NCBI GenBank assembly: GCA_032988165.1
Contig: JANTQF010000008.1
Coordinates: 186,001-250,000 of the forward strand
Origin: Emmonsiellopsis sp. PD_33
Lineage: Eukaryota > Ascomycota > Eurotiomycetes > Onygenales > Ajellomycetaceae
Reading direction: 5' to 3'
Length of the DNA stretch: 64,000 nucleotides
The notes below the pieces were generated by a model. The model was not told the DNA's origin, searched no databases, and saw nothing but the letters and a program-made list of their open reading frames with translations. Positions within the stretch are counted from its first letter, which is position 1; the number at the start of each line of letters is the position of its first letter. A program made the translations under genes and the position numbers. This document shows positions 10,141 through 22,371 of the stretch, in pieces.

Positions 10141-11855
10141 GCACTTCCATTCCCTACAATATCGGTATGGGGCGTTGTTGCCAAGATCCTCGCCGTATCT
10201 GCTATCGAGCTCCATTTGTTTTATGATGGTGGTTCAACACGGTCGAATCTTTTACAATTTCTGGTTGCTCGGCGTCAATATTGACATTTCTTTCTAAAAG
10301 TGGGTGATTAATGACATATGATCCGACGAACCAAAGCACCTTACTGTGCACGAGCATTTGATAAGATCTGTGATCTTTTATCATTGTTGGGGGTGTCCTT
10401 GTTTCTTTATCCTGAGCGTTCTTTTGCTTTCTTTGTCAGACTTCTCCTCCACCGGCCTGGCTCCCTTCAATATTCCATCCTTGTCCCTAAAAGAGCATCA
10501 CCACCAAGATGCGCAATTGGGCCTGAGTTCTTACATTCGTGTGTCAAAAGGGCCTTTTCCCTAACCATTACTCCTTTCTTGCCTCATTTCTCCTTTACGC
10601 CTGGTCATTCAAAGCTTCGCCGCCGCGCGTTTTATATTTCTTTTGTGCATTTTCCATTCTGCATATGAATACTTTCCCTTCTGTTCCTCGTACCCTATCT
10701 CATGTCCTCTATTTTTATTTGTTTGTTGTCTTAACCCAATACCCCCAAACCTATTGTTTTTGCCTTTGTTTTGATTGAAGAGCTTTTTCCCCTTTCTTCC
10801 CTCTCCATTCCGCTGGTTTCATCCGTGCACCCCTTTCCCTGGTGTCATCTTTTTTCTTGACGCCCTATTCATGGCTCCTGCTTCCCCGTTCCCTCGTTTT
10901 AACTCTTTTTCTTCTTATTATTTAACTCACGTTATTTCGATATCCCGCCCTTTCTTTATCGATAGCCGGTCAATGGAATGGGATCGGAGGGGCGGGTCTG
11001 TTTTGTTTTGGTTACATCCAGGGCAATATAAATCGAATATGTAATTCGAGATTTGTTTTCTCTTTCGTTTGCCGTCAATTCGATTGAGAAAAAACGATCG
11101 TTGGAGCAAATCTATCCTATTGAAGCTCATGCACTAAACGTTTGTCTACTGTACACTTGACTGTCTCCGTAACTGCCATACAATCTTTAGACGGCCATCA
11201 TCCCTAGAACAACGTCTTCAGGAAAGGAATATTCGCCCTTTCTCCATGCTCCATCCTTCACATCAACCATCACGCCTCTCCCTCCCTTTTCCGACTGACT
11301 AATAGTTAATAGCTCAATACGTCTGGGCAAAAACGAGCTATCATACGTAACCTTCTAATGAGAAAGATCAAATTAACTACATTTTATACAATATATCTAT
11401 TTTTTGGGATCAAATTTACTTACCCTATGCGTCATCCTATATGATGACATCATCGCCAGAGGGGGCACAAACCAACTTCCGCTCCGCAAGGCCAGCAAAG
11501 TGGATCTAATCTCGAACAGAATTGCTCCATAATGACCGAATAAATAATATCCCTTAACCAAATTACTGACGACCATATACCACGTTTCCTCCGTGTGCCA
11601 GCAAATAATGTTGAGAGAGCCTTGATGAGAGAAGTGTTCGCCGCCCTCGTTTACATAGATGATGATGTCACTCGCTTGTCATAATAAGGAGCGAGGAATA
11701 AAAATAATTGGCCATCCCTGATCCAACGGCCAGTTGTCGGAACAAACCATTGAGGCTTTCTCTGTTTATAATTCTTCTATTTTGTATCTATTTAGTTTGC
11801 TTCCCTTCGTACTCCCCCTCATCCTCCGCTTCAACAACAGCTCTATCATACCAAA
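10141..11855. other. 1.7-kb intergenic region, teaC 3' side and ADH promoter
   Basis: Both flanking genes read rightward. The first kilobase is strongly pyrimidine-rich on the plus strand and probably holds the 3' untranslated region of teaC. The part close to the dehydrogenase contains TATA-like AT tracts near 11385-11400, a near-CRE TGACATCA near 11446 and TC-rich leader sequence before 11856. No convincing gene is visible. Confidence 0.45.
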
Positions 11856-13099
11856 ATGGAACCCGAATTCCCCCTTTCCTACAAAGTGGCCGTTTTCGAG
11901 GAGCAAGGCGGGCCACTGACCATCAAATCTGTCCCCCTCGAATATCCAAAACATGGCGAACTTCTCATCAAAGTGCTCGCTTGCGGCGTGTGTCATTCAG
12001 ACGTGCTGGTGAGAGATGGGATAGCTAGAAACTCATTGTTCGTACAATTAAGCCGCCGCACTCTTGGCGATTTCTGTAAAATGCTTTGCTAACCGCTTAA
12101 TACAGTCCGATCGTACCGGGTCATGAAATAGTTGGCGATGTGCATGCGTTGGGCCCGGGAGTTAGGAGTTTCAAGGTTGGAGATCGTGTTGGAGCCCCGT
12201 GGCATGGTGGTCATGATGGTTAGACTCTCTATTTGGGGGTGGGGGGGGGGACTGTTTGGGTCTTAGTAGCATTGATTGCTGAAGTTGATACAGGAATCTG
12301 CAAGGAATGTAATCGGGGTGATTTCCAACTGTGTGAAAACGAGGTGATCAACGGCGTCACGAAACCTGGTGGATGTGAGTTAGGCCCTGCACCCCGATTG
12401 CAAAACCTCACATAGAGCAGTCAGTATATATACTAACCACCGCATTCAGATGGTGAATATTGTATCCTCCGGGTAGAAGCCGTCGCCCGATTACCCAAGG
12501 ACATCGAACCCGCCGAAATAGCCCCCCTCCTCTGTGCCGGAATGACGACATTCAACGGAATCCGAAAAATGGGAATCACAGCGGGCGATCTCGTCGCCAT
12601 ACACGGCCTGGGCGGCCTGGGCCATCTGGCAGTACAATTCGCGAGCAAAATGGGATACAAAGTAGTGGCTATATCCAGCAAAGCGGAAAAGGAGAAATTT
12701 GCCAAAGAGCTCGGAGCGCACCATTTCATCGACAGCAGCAAAAATGATATCGCCACGACGCTGCAGGAGCTGGGCGGGGCGGCGTTGGCGGTTCTCAGTG
12801 CGCCGATTTCGAAATATGTTCACCCGGTGATGCAGGGGCTGGCTCCTAGGGGCAAGCTGCTTGTCTTGTCGCCGATTGGGGAGTTTACGGTGGACTCTGG
12901 TCTGATGATTACAAGGTCGCTGTCGATATCGGGCTGGTTGACGGGACATGCGCTTGATGCGGAGGAAGCGATAGACTTTGCGAGAACGCATGGGGTGAAA
13001 TGCATGGTTCAGAAGTATAAGCTGGACGATGTGAATACGGCCTTGGATGAGCTCATCCACGGGAAAGTGAGATTCAGGCCGGTGTTAGTGATGGACTGA
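11856..13099 (+). CDS. zinc-dependent alcohol dehydrogenase (MDR family)
   Basis: An NAD(P)-dependent dehydrogenase that interconverts alcohols and aldehydes, probably cytosolic. Four exons, 11856-12037, 12106-12218, 12294-12374 and 12450-13099, give 341 residues. The first donor is unusual (GTTCGT), but splicing there restores the family sequence NSFPIVPGHE. Catalytic zinc ligands are Cys46 (GVCHSD), His67 (PGHE) and Cys154 (PLLCAGMTTF). The structural zinc loop keeps Cys101, Cys104 and Cys112 but has Asp98 where classical enzymes have the first Cys. The Rossmann signature is HGLGGLGHLA at about 177-186. Intron 2 carries a run of ten G. Substrate cannot be told from sequence; relatives include the fungal Adh1-like and PatD-like enzymes. 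Confidence 0.9.
12236..12250 (+). repeat. G-run inside ADH intron 2
   Basis: Five G, one T and ten G lie just inside the second intron of the dehydrogenase gene, close to its donor at 12219. Such runs are prone to slippage and can form quadruplex structure in RNA; an effect on splicing is speculation. Confidence 0.6.
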
Positions 13100-14351
13100 A
13101 TGTACTGTATGTGGTGGTTTTTTTGTATGAACAATAATGAGAATATGTTTTGGAAATCGGGCAGTCTTGCAGGATTTAGAGAATAAGCCCTAGTTCAAGT
13201 AAACAAGCGGTTTCCAGGCGATGATATGTCTATTCGATGATATGTCTATTCCTGGATTGCGTTTTGCTGCTTGGATTGTTCTCGACGCGAATGTCCGTGG
13301 TTGACTTTGGAAGGTTGATAGAGATAGAAGCGCGATGAGTTTAGGCGTTTCAGGAGCAGCATGGCCCGACACCAATGAAGCAGCTGTTTGGGTCCGAGAT
13401 TTGACATGCATGAGGGATAAATACTTTTTTGCGGTCCTCTTTTTTTTTTTTTTGCCTGGGCGGTTCTCGCCAACCAGAGACCTGTGTGATCGGTTGGATC
13501 AAATGCCCCAAACATCGCTCCAAAATCTCTCTCGGGCCCCTTTATCGCATCCCCCAGTTCAGCTCCAAATAAATGGGATGATAGGCCCAATACGGTGCGC
13601 CTGATATGCAAATACGACCATGCTTGATCACCGACAGGGAACCCGAGGCCACTAACCTCTCAGCATCCCATCATCATCACCCCGCAGCCGCAGTTGCATC
13701 CGGGATTCAGAAACGCGATGTGTTTGAGGCTATGATCTCACTTCAACCCGATTCCAAAAAGAACAGCCTGGTCGTATCCCATCCGATCTCCCCAATATTG
13801 ACGGGACAGCATGGCAGCCAGTTAGTGCAGGGATGGAGCTCCGTGGCGATATTCCTGATACGGTGCTAAAGGGGGCTATCATCACCCTCCTTGCTTCGTG
13901 GAGTCATGTCTCTTCCCAAAGGTCCCTCCTCTTTTTTCCTATTTTTGGTAAGAGAAGAGACGACCTCTGAAATTTCTCGCGCATCTTTTTCGAAAGAAGT
14001 TTGTTTATATTACTTCTAAGATTGCGCGCTGGGAACATTGGAGGATCTGTCGTCGATTTCCAGTACTATTCTTCCATTCCACGACTACGACCACTCCTTA
14101 CCACTCCTGAGATACATTTATCCTCCATTCTGAACCGTTATCTGGCACACCAAGAATATATCCCATGTGCTCAATTTGCAGGGTGTTTATTGGGACAAAT
14201 CAACCGAACGGGAGGAGAGGGGGACGGAAGGAAATTCGTCGATATAGGAGATGAGGCCTACCTGACGCCTTGGGGATTATCTACCTACGAAGCGTCCTGT
14301 TGCGACAACGAAGACAAATCAGCGCTGCAACGGAGCCGCTCTCATTCCACA
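13100..14351. other. 1.25-kb intergenic region upstream of surface-protein gene
   Basis: Both neighbours read rightward. A perfect 16-bp tandem duplication lies at 13219-13250. There is a T-run near 13440. The reading frame of the following gene is open upstream to about 14001 but contains no ATG before 14352, so this is leader rather than coding sequence. No gene seen. Confidence 0.5.
13219..13250. repeat. perfect 16-bp tandem duplication
   Basis: The unit CGATGATATGTCTATT occurs twice in direct succession and is flanked by CCAGG on the left and CCTGG on the right. It is a small recent duplication in noncoding sequence, with no known role. Confidence 0.85.
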
Positions 14352-15098
14352 ATGCATAGATGGCAGTGGATAACATACTTCCTTTTTGTGTGGAATGCTC
14401 CATCGACCGTCGCCGTATCATTAGACAAGATTCAATCGATTCAATTGTTCACGCCGATATGTACGGAAGTCTACATGTCCGAGATCCCCAATTGCACCGC
14501 TAGCGAATTTACAAACAGAGGCTCTTGCTCAAAGGAATGCATAGAAGGCCTGGAGGTGTTATCTGAAGCGCTGAATGAGGCATGCGTCGGGACAAAGGCC
14601 TCGACCAGCTCAGTCATTGGGATGTTTTTCCAGGGCCGTGGAGTGGAACTACTTTGTCCGAATGCCCGTGGTTCGGGTGCGAATAATCCTGATCCCTCCG
14701 AACCCAGTCCTCCTGCGACGGAGACGGCAGGTACCCAGACGAGATCACAAACGAGATCACAATCACGCCAATCATCGGGGACTACTCAGCCGTCGCAAAC
14801 GGCGACAGCTACTACCGATGCGTCAACCACTAGCTTGCGCACCGACGACGATCCAACCACCACAGTAACGCAGCCTTCGACAACAGCTCCAGATCCAACT
14901 ACGACATCGTCGCCAAATCCTCCTACCACTACTACAGAAGAGCCGACGAATGACCCATTTGGCGGGTTTGGGAACGCGTTAGACATCATTGCGCCCAACG
15001 GGGGCGCGGCACTGGCACCCAGCCAAGGTTTATACTATATACCAGTTGGTATTGTTATGGCAGTTGTGCTATTGGGTACACAGCTTGTATGGCAATAA
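14352..15098 (+). CDS. secreted/GPI-anchored cysteine-rich surface protein
   Basis: A predicted cell-surface protein of 248 residues from the first ATG in frame at 14352, no intron. Residues 1-23 form a signal peptide (hydrophobic core ITYFLFVWNAPSTVAVS). Residues 25-104 are a compact domain with six cysteines at 37, 48, 59, 63, 78 and 102, enough for three disulfides, ending in FFQGRGVELLCPN. Residues ~108-200 are a Ser/Thr/Pro-rich linker with TRSQ repeats, suited to O-mannosylation. The last ~22 residues are hydrophobic without a cytosolic tail, the usual GPI attachment signal. This layout is common among ascomycete wall proteins; no enzymatic motif is seen and the function is unknown. Confidence 0.8.
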   Translation: MHRWQWITYFLFVWNAPSTVAVSLDKIQSIQLFTPICTEVYMSEIPNCTASEFTNRGSCSKECIEGLEVLSEALNEACVGTKASTSSVIGMFFQGRGVELLCPNARGSGANNPDPSEPSPPATETAGTQTRSQTRSQSRQSSGTTQPSQTATATTDASTTSLRTDDDPTTTVTQPSTTAPDPTTTSSPNPPTTTTEEPTNDPFGGFGNALDIIAPNGGAALAPSQGLYYIPVGIVMAVVLLGTQLVWQ

Positions 15099-16278
15099 GA
15101 CCGCGTTATCCGACTTCTATCCATCCCTCTTGTTGCATGATGGCAGAGGGCAAAAAAGGCGCACAAAAATGCCGGGGGGTGGGAAGAGCTATTGGGAGGG
15201 ATTACTCGAGAATGATGAATGTAAGTCGAGAGGTCCACGCGGGGCATCATTCAGTCGGGATCAGGGTTTTAGTTTTGGATTCAGGGAATCTCTTTCTACA
15301 CAGTGTCTTATCTTTTTACTTTTTATATCTGGAAGGGTCTAGTCTGGTCCGGTCGGTTTGGTTATGCTTATTATGTACTCGGGTACCATTTATGTAGCGA
15401 TCTATATAGTAACGATGACGGCTTATTATCCCCATTCCGTATAACCAACATGAACCGGACACGCCTACTACGGCGATATCTCGGGATATTGTTTGTTTAG
15501 TATTTGCCGGTCGACAGCAGGGAGTAATAAACCCCCCAGTTTCCAGATAGAGTTTGGCCCCACAGGATATCTTGGCGCGGGTGGGCCAGGCACGTGCCGC
15601 GATCAGGTGACATGGGTCTGCAGGCCCAAAGCAGACTAGCGCGGTTACCCCAGATCCCATTCGCCGATTAGAGTTTGGTCCTTATCTGGCTGAGTCAGCA
15701 CGCTTATCTCCGCCTCCCTCAGCCTCCAATCTGCCTATTCCGGTATCATCCTCGTCCTCATCTTCTCTCCGCCCGCAGCCAACCCTCGGTGACGGCTCTC
15801 CTCTCTGCAGGTCCTGTTTTGTTCTATATTTCTTCCTTCGTTGTTCTCCCTTCTTTCGTTTCCGCCGCTCGGTAATAGAGATCGACTTTCTCTTTGTGAT
15901 CCGCATTGCGTCTCTGATGCCCAACCAGTCATTGGCCTCTTTGTGCCCCAGCCAAACCCACCAATTTTGATTGAGAACGCGTCAAGGCTCCTGGCCGTCT
16001 TCATTCCGGACTGGTTCCACAACCCTAGCATCACGGACGATATACCCAATCCGCCTTATTCTTCCCCCTCCTCGTAACTCCGCATCGAACTCGGTGTGAC
16101 ACACCCTCGTGACTCGCCCTACGTGCCAATATCGACCCTAAACCACACCAACACCTATCCGCCTCAACTCCCCACAGAAACCACAGTGCAAATTCTATAA
16201 CCGTTGACGTCTTGCGTTTGGGGCTTTGCAAGGCATGCTTCGTTATTACAACCGGAATAAACGCCGATCCACCATATA
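15099..16278. other. 1.2-kb intergenic region upstream of PQ-loop gene
   Basis: Two rightward genes flank it. The first part is probably 3' untranslated sequence of the surface-protein gene; the remainder is pyrimidine-rich with CACGTG near 15590 and many CT tracts before the ATG at 16279, consistent with a promoter and leader. No coding frame is convincing. Confidence 0.45.
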
Positions 16279-17577
16279 ATGCCTCCAACATGGGTTCCTA
16301 ACCCTTTTGCCGCCTCCCTTCCAGACCACTGCGAGCCCTCTGGCCCCTTCCTGACCGCGATATCCTCTCACCTCCACACCTGTATCCCGACTCCCCTTGC
16401 CCTAGTATCGTCTACATTGGGAACTCTGAGCATCGTTTCGTGGCTCTTTGCTCAGCTGCCTCAGATATACAAGAACTACCGTCGCCAGTCAACCTCTGGC
16501 CTATCCGCACTCTTTCTAGTGGAGTGGTGCCTGGGAGATACAACGAACCTACTAGGCGCCATCTTCTTACATCAGGCCGGTTGGCAAATCACTGTCGCTG
16601 CCTACTATGTGTTCGTTGACGTCGTCCTAGTCATACAGTACTACTGGTACACATACTTGAGGGGGTGGCGGACGCGACGCCCAAGTTATGCTACACCCAA
16701 TGACCAAGTTGATAATGATAGTGGTTCATGGGATGCTGCCGTACCTACCGAAGGCCGTCCTATCCGTTCAATATCACCGTCCAGTTCAGTGCAGCGTTCA
16801 GACATAAAAAATCTAGCTTCCAACAACGGTCTGCCAGCTGGTTCTCCTCTGAGCAGCACTCTATCGTTTCCAAATGAGAAACCAAATTCCCCTTCCCGAA
16901 CGATTATCCGATCTGGGGGCAGTAGCAGCGCGACGCCATTTGCCTCTCCTAGAACTGTTCTGTTCATCTCAATGCTCTGTGCCGTTCTTGCCAACGCAAC
17001 CTCCGAGCCTAGTAACAGGAGCGACATCCACACGCTCGGGCAATCAAACGAAGATGCAAAACAGATAGCGGGTAGAATCCTATCCTGGGCATCAACTTTC
17101 CTATATCTTGTCTCTCGACTCCCTCAGTTGTACAAGAATTATGGCCGCCAAAGCACTTCCGGGCTATCACCGCTACTATTCTTTGCAGCATTCTGCGGCA
17201 ACTTCTTCTACTCCACGTCTCTGCTCACAAATCCAAATGGATGGTCCGATTTCCCTGCATACGGGGGTGGTGGATGGGCTGGTAAAGACGGGAATAATAG
17301 ACTCGAATGGATTGGACGCGCAGTTCCATTTTTTCTCGGTGCAGCTGGGGTCCTTGGCTTAGATGCAGCCATGGGTATTCAATTCCTCATGTATGGGGAG
17401 GGCAATGACGTTGATGCCATTAAATATAAACCCACCGGACGAGGCCGAAGCAAATGGCGGAGAGTAAGTGGGTGGATGAGAGGATGGGTCCCGTCAATGT
17501 CACCGGAACGGAAGACTCCAGCTGGAGAGACGGAGGCCCTCCTACCGGATACACAGGATAGATATGGTGGTGTTTGA
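16279..17577 (+). CDS. PQ-loop vacuolar amino-acid transporter, Ypq/Rtc2 family
   Basis: Integral membrane transporter; yeast Ypq1-3 export basic amino acids at the vacuole and relatives include lysosomal PQLC2 and cystinosin. A single exon gives 432 residues. Two PQ-loop repeats are clear: the first around 43-125 with QLPQIYKNYRRQSTSGLS (Pro61-Gln62), the second around 268-365 with RLPQLYKNYGRQSTSGLS (Pro282-Gln283). These Pro-Gln pairs act as hinges in the alternating-access cycle. The two repeats are split by a ~140-residue hydrophilic, Ser-rich loop that is probably cytosolic and regulated. Hydrophobic segments are consistent with a seven-helix topology. The start is the first ATG. It converges on the long gene-free interval. 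Confidence 0.88.
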   Translation: MPPTWVPNPFAASLPDHCEPSGPFLTAISSHLHTCIPTPLALVSSTLGTLSIVSWLFAQLPQIYKNYRRQSTSGLSALFLVEWCLGDTTNLLGAIFLHQAGWQITVAAYYVFVDVVLVIQYYWYTYLRGWRTRRPSYATPNDQVDNDSGSWDAAVPTEGRPIRSISPSSSVQRSDIKNLASNNGLPAGSPLSSTLSFPNEKPNSPSRTIIRSGGSSSATPFASPRTVLFISMLCAVLANATSEPSNRSDIHTLGQSNEDAKQIAGRILSWASTFLYLVSRLPQLYKNYGRQSTSGLSPLLFFAAFCGNFFYSTSLLTNPNGWSDFPAYGGGGWAGKDGNNRLEWIGRAVPFFLGAAGVLGLDAAMGIQFLMYGEGNDVDAIKYKPTGRGRSKWRRVSGWMRGWVPSMSPERKTPAGETEALLPDTQDRYGGV

Positions 17578-18597
17578 TGTTTTGGATACCCCATGATGTT
17601 TTCTTATGAACGGAAGGATTTTCTTTCCTTTGCTTTACGCGTTGCCTCCCGCCAAGGTTTTGACCGGGGCTTTAGAATGATGAAACGACGGGATATGGAT
17701 ATCTAGTGGAGTTTAACTGCTGTTTTTTTTTTCTCGCTTTCTGGATTGTGGCTGGTGTTTTCATCATGCTTTTCCCCCTGAGATATATTCCACACAACCG
17801 CTGCATCATACCATATGTTTAGAAGATGATGGCCGTTTTTGCATGCGTGGCGTTTAGCGTGTCTGGATTTCTTTGATACGTTTTATTTCTTCTTCCACGA
17901 GCCCCTTTACTCCCTCCGCGTCTTACCCCCGACATGGTTCCTTTGCACAGAACATGCATCATTATACCATCGGGATGCCCACTAAGGTGCATATCCTTTA
18001 TTTGTTCTTTGTTATTCTGTTTCCTCTCCCTTCCTCAGTGGATACCTCCTTTGCCTTTAGAGGGGCCTTTCTTTCTCTTACTTCTTGAGGATTTGCGATT
18101 TAGTTGATCAGCTGGGGAGGGTTTTATTTATATACATCTTTTTTCGGGTCTTTATACAACGCTCTACATACGCGTTCATATACATATATGAGAACATTTA
18201 TCTTTGCATATCCATACATACATACCTCCAGCTGTTCGGGTTTGTTAAAGGGAATAGACATTATCATAGAGATGGGTGCTTTTTCCCTCTTTAATATATT
18301 TATCTTCGTCGAAAGGGGCGGTCTCTAATTTAAGCAAAGCTAGACTTAAATTGAGTACAGTGCACTTCAATCTTCAAGGGATAAGATGAGATATAATTCA
18401 TTCTGATCTCCCCATCTGCCACCTTTCATACAGGATTAAATCAAGACTAAATAATAAAGAATCAAACAAATAAATAAACAACAGCCTTAAAACTCCAATG
18501 TCTATTATCAATCTGGGTATATCACTTCCAATTTTTCTTTTGCTTCCTATAACTTCATAACCAGATAAGCAAAATCCAAAAACAACACCTCTAAAAG

Positions 18598-18877
18598 ATA
18601 CAAACAAACATAGAAAACACAGAACACCAGCTGCCGTCTAAGGAAATGAGATGCATGGAGGACATTTTCACAAAAACCCGAAGAAAAAGGAAAGGTGTAT
18701 TGAGGGTCCGTTTTTTGACAAAGCAAGAGAGAAAATCATACAAACAAACATAGCGAACACCCCCAGCTGCCGTCCAAGTAAAGGAGGTGCATAGAGGACA
18801 TTTTCACAAAAACTCAAAACAAAAGGAAAGGTGTATTGGGAGTTCGTTTTTTGACAAAGCAAGAGAAAGCCCATATA
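18598..18877. repeat. diverged tandem duplication, unit about 136-140 bp
   Basis: Copy 1 spans 18598-18737 and copy 2 18738-18877. Both begin with ATACAAACAAACATAG, contain CAGCTGCCGTC, GACATTTTCACAAAAAC and AAAGGAAAGGTGTATTG, and end with GTTTTTTGACAAAGCAAGAG. The offset is 140 bp at the start and 136 bp further in, so small indels separate the copies. Identity is high enough for a fairly recent event. Confidence 0.88.
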
Positions 18878-21339
18878 GAATGGGGCGGAGTAACATGGAG
18901 GGGAAATGGTGCAGTATGTGTGTATTTGTAAAAACAGGGAGGGGGGCGGAGTTAGGAGGGTGGTTAATGAAGAGAAATGAGACGGAGTGTTTGTTGGAGG
19001 TGCATGTTGGTTTTTGTGCTGGGGTGCGTATAACAGGGGTGGTTTGGATGGGGTACCTGTCATCGTATAGGATGGAGAGTAAAAGGAGAAGGGGAAGGGG
19101 AAGAACCAAGGTATGTACTAGTAACCATGATATCTCCAGGGCGAGGGTGGTAGAGAAGGGGAGTATATCGGAGATAATTAAAATCCCCTAGAAACACAAC
19201 AGAACATAGAGCTGGGGGTTATAGACGAACATGTATATGCACATGTATTTGCAGCTGTTAGTTCGTTCGACGTCACACCCACTTGATGCTTATGGTGTTG
19301 CAAGAACTGACTCAGCGCTGGCAGCGTCTGCATCGAACATTCATGTACACGGGAATATTATGCACTCGCGTGCATGGAAATTGGTGGTGGTTGCGGCGTG
19401 GGCAGGGGCTGAAGTTACCAGGCGATTCGTGGCCGCAGCTGTAGACGCGCATCTTTTGGTGACACATAGTTTCTCGGTGTTTTTTTTTTGTCGGTGGAGC
19501 GGATGACGGGGGAGGCGGAGGGCGGCGGATAGATTCGGTTCCGGTGATTTGTTTGGGAGTACGGATTTTTGGTTTATGACTTGGTCTCTCCCGCGGTTCG
19601 AGAAATCAGGGAGAAGAAAGCGGGGGTTATATATTTTCGTATGAGGGTATTGCACAGTGGTGATGCTGTGGATCAGAGCGGCAGGCTGAGCGGATGGGAG
19701 ATCGATATCGACATATATAACGACAACGAGGGAGGGAAAGGAATAGATTGCTTGCGATTGATTGCTCAATAACCACTTTATGCAACGGCGATAAGATGGT
19801 ATTGTCGAGTAGGCAGACCGTAGCAATTGGGTTGGGGGTTATAAGCTTCCACTTGATAAGTTCGTGGGCTTGATTCGTTTTCGTATGTCTGAGAGATGGA
19901 CAGTGTTTTTGGATTCGGTGATGTCTTGTGTGTTTCAGAGGATGATTCGAAGTAGGAACTGAGGAGGGAAAGAGAGCACGGAGCAGCGAGAGTTGACGGT
20001 TTTTAAATATACCTATCTTCTCGGCATCTTGCTCTCTCCCTTGGTCGAAGGCATTGTTTCTGTCGCGGAACAAGACGAACTTGGCGACAATGTAAACGGA
20101 CCGTAATTATATAGATCATTGTTCTCGGCAAGACGAGGCAAAGTTGAATGGATAAAGCCCCCGCAATATCTGTATAATCTGCGAAAACAAAAAGGCGAGG
20201 CATGGGACAAAAGAAATTGACCGGAACAGAAATACACCTCAAAGCACCCGGTACGCAACGAGCCATACTTTTGTGTCCCGTTCATTAAGAGGTATGTTCT
20301 TGCATCCTCTTTATCCGGCGAGCAGAATAGGGTTTCTATGAGGAGAACATTGGCAGGGCTCTTTTAAAGACGAAAAGTGGGACCGGAGAAAGGCTCGGAT
20401 TCGCGAAACCCAATAAAGGGGAATAATGAACGGCACAAGCCCCTCGAGGGAATACGGTTTTGCTCAAGGCGAGCCGGCCCGGACCCAGTACCAGACCGGG
20501 AGACACAAAGGCACGGGTTATGTCTGTGTTTATATAGGTGGGAATTCGCCGAATGTCCCATTCGTGAGAGCCTTAAGGTATAAAAAGAAATTGTTGTACG
20601 GCAAGAAATGAGATCTCGGGAGCGAAAAGGCGGTTGTGGGAAGGACCGAATGGACAACATATCGCGTGAGGGTAAATATTTCTGTGGGTCTATACTCCCA
20701 GCCCGGCGGGGAGTATTTTGAATCGTATATAGTCGGGATATATTAGAAACAGGAAGTTCCGATATGAGATATCCACCCAGTCCCACGAGCCAGTAGTGGG
20801 AAATACGTTTATCATTCGATATATAAGGCGAGGTTGGTCCCATCTCAGTAAGCGTAAGCATGGAGTCCATTATAAACCCAATCACCCCCACAGACCAGTA
20901 AGGTTATGGCTGTGATCTAGAAAGATGCGCAAGGGGGCAGGGTTCAATCGTTGTCCCCAGAAGTAGGGGGCGATAAAATATCGTTGCCGATGGGCACGGG
21001 ACCCGAATATAACGGGTCATAACCACCTCAATAACACTCAAGCGGTAGCCACCCTTGCAAAGATATAGAGAAGTCTTGCGTGTGCTTCAAAATAATAGAT
21101 ATATCTTCCTAGCACTATCGGAATGCTTCCGTTATAAAATCGCAGGGTTTGTTGATGGGAGAAGCAATGTTATCCCCTCGCGTATGGAAGCATGCTATTT
21201 CATCATGTAGTACATTGCGGCGACCGGGCGGCGTAAATGGTGCATTTAATGACGGTGGTGGTTCTTCAAGAGGAACCCTCCAAGGACAACTTCGTATGTT
21301 CTTTTGGTTGTGTGGGATGAACTGGGGGTTTCGTATCTG

Positions 21340-21520
21340 GTGTATGTAGGTATATATTGGAAGCAATATCGTTTTTTGCTCCTGAGGTGACACTGATCAT
21401 CGAAGAAGAAGCCATATTTGGGTGGGGTGTACCAGGATTTGCGGATCTTGTGGGCGTATGTATATATTCGAAGCAATATCGTTTCTGGCTTGTGTAGATC
21501 GATAGGGTCATCGAAGAAGG
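21340..21520. repeat. partial tandem duplication, offset 110 bp
   Basis: GAAGCAATATCGTTT preceded by GTATATATT occurs near 21350-21375 and again near 21460-21485, and each is followed by TCATCGAAGAAG after a further ~35-40 nt. The spacing between matching blocks is about 110 bp. It lies in the gene-free interval and encodes nothing recognisable. Confidence 0.7.
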
Positions 21521-22371
21521 ATTTATATAAACGGCGATATGTGAAGGAAGAGTAAATTGCGAAGGAGAAGTACGTGGAGAAAATGGGTCGTATATATTTT
21601 TTATATTGGAATGCAGTCCTAAGAAGGTCGTGATAATAGGAAGTCGACATATGTCGGATTAGAGAAATGTTTAAGCCGTTATATTCCAACTCAGCGCAGA
21701 ATTGGAGGTAAGATGCGAATATAGACCCGGACCGCACTTGGCTATATTTGGATTATGCTAAGGGGCCTTTGAAGAGGTCATCCTAACTTTGAGACACCGT
21801 ACAAGGCAAAAAAACGATATGATCGAGAATAGGAATCTATAGAGTTGGCTCCGTAGAATATTACCGCGTAGGTGTATAGGTTGAGATTTATATCGATCGG
21901 GATGCACATTGGGATTGAAGAGTATCACCGCAGGCGAAACGAGCCAGTGCAATATATCTCCGCTGACAAGGGGAAGGGAATATCGGAACAATCCGGGAAT
22001 CTAGCAGGACAATGTTTCGACGTCCTGCAGTTTCGAAAGCAAGGCAGTGTTCAACGAACTGAATTTCATCCCGGGAATCCGAGGACGGCTGTGATCTAGT
22101 CGTGTTCGGTCAAGTATCTGAGATGCATAGATTGGGTCGAGACGGGCAGAGAACGTATGCGATTTGGCTCTCGCCGCGTTTGGGTCGCGAAAAATAAGAA
22201 CAGAGCAAAGGGAGGTCCTTAGGTGATTCCATATATAAGAATCAAGTAAAAATAGGGAGGAAATCCTTAAGTGTCGACTTTCGACGAACATTCCACATTA
22301 AAAGTTCAAGTGGAAGATATGTATAACCCAATTTATAGGCAAAGGCAGAGTATAGATGGGATGATTGTATG

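Noticed and set aside
14001..14351. N-terminal extension of the surface-protein frame
   Set aside because: It has no ATG; the first ATG at 14352 is followed at once by a good signal peptide.
19341..20891. Several minus-strand frames of 90-175 codons
   Set aside because: No conserved motif, no consistent frame after trial splicing, and mutual overlap in different frames.
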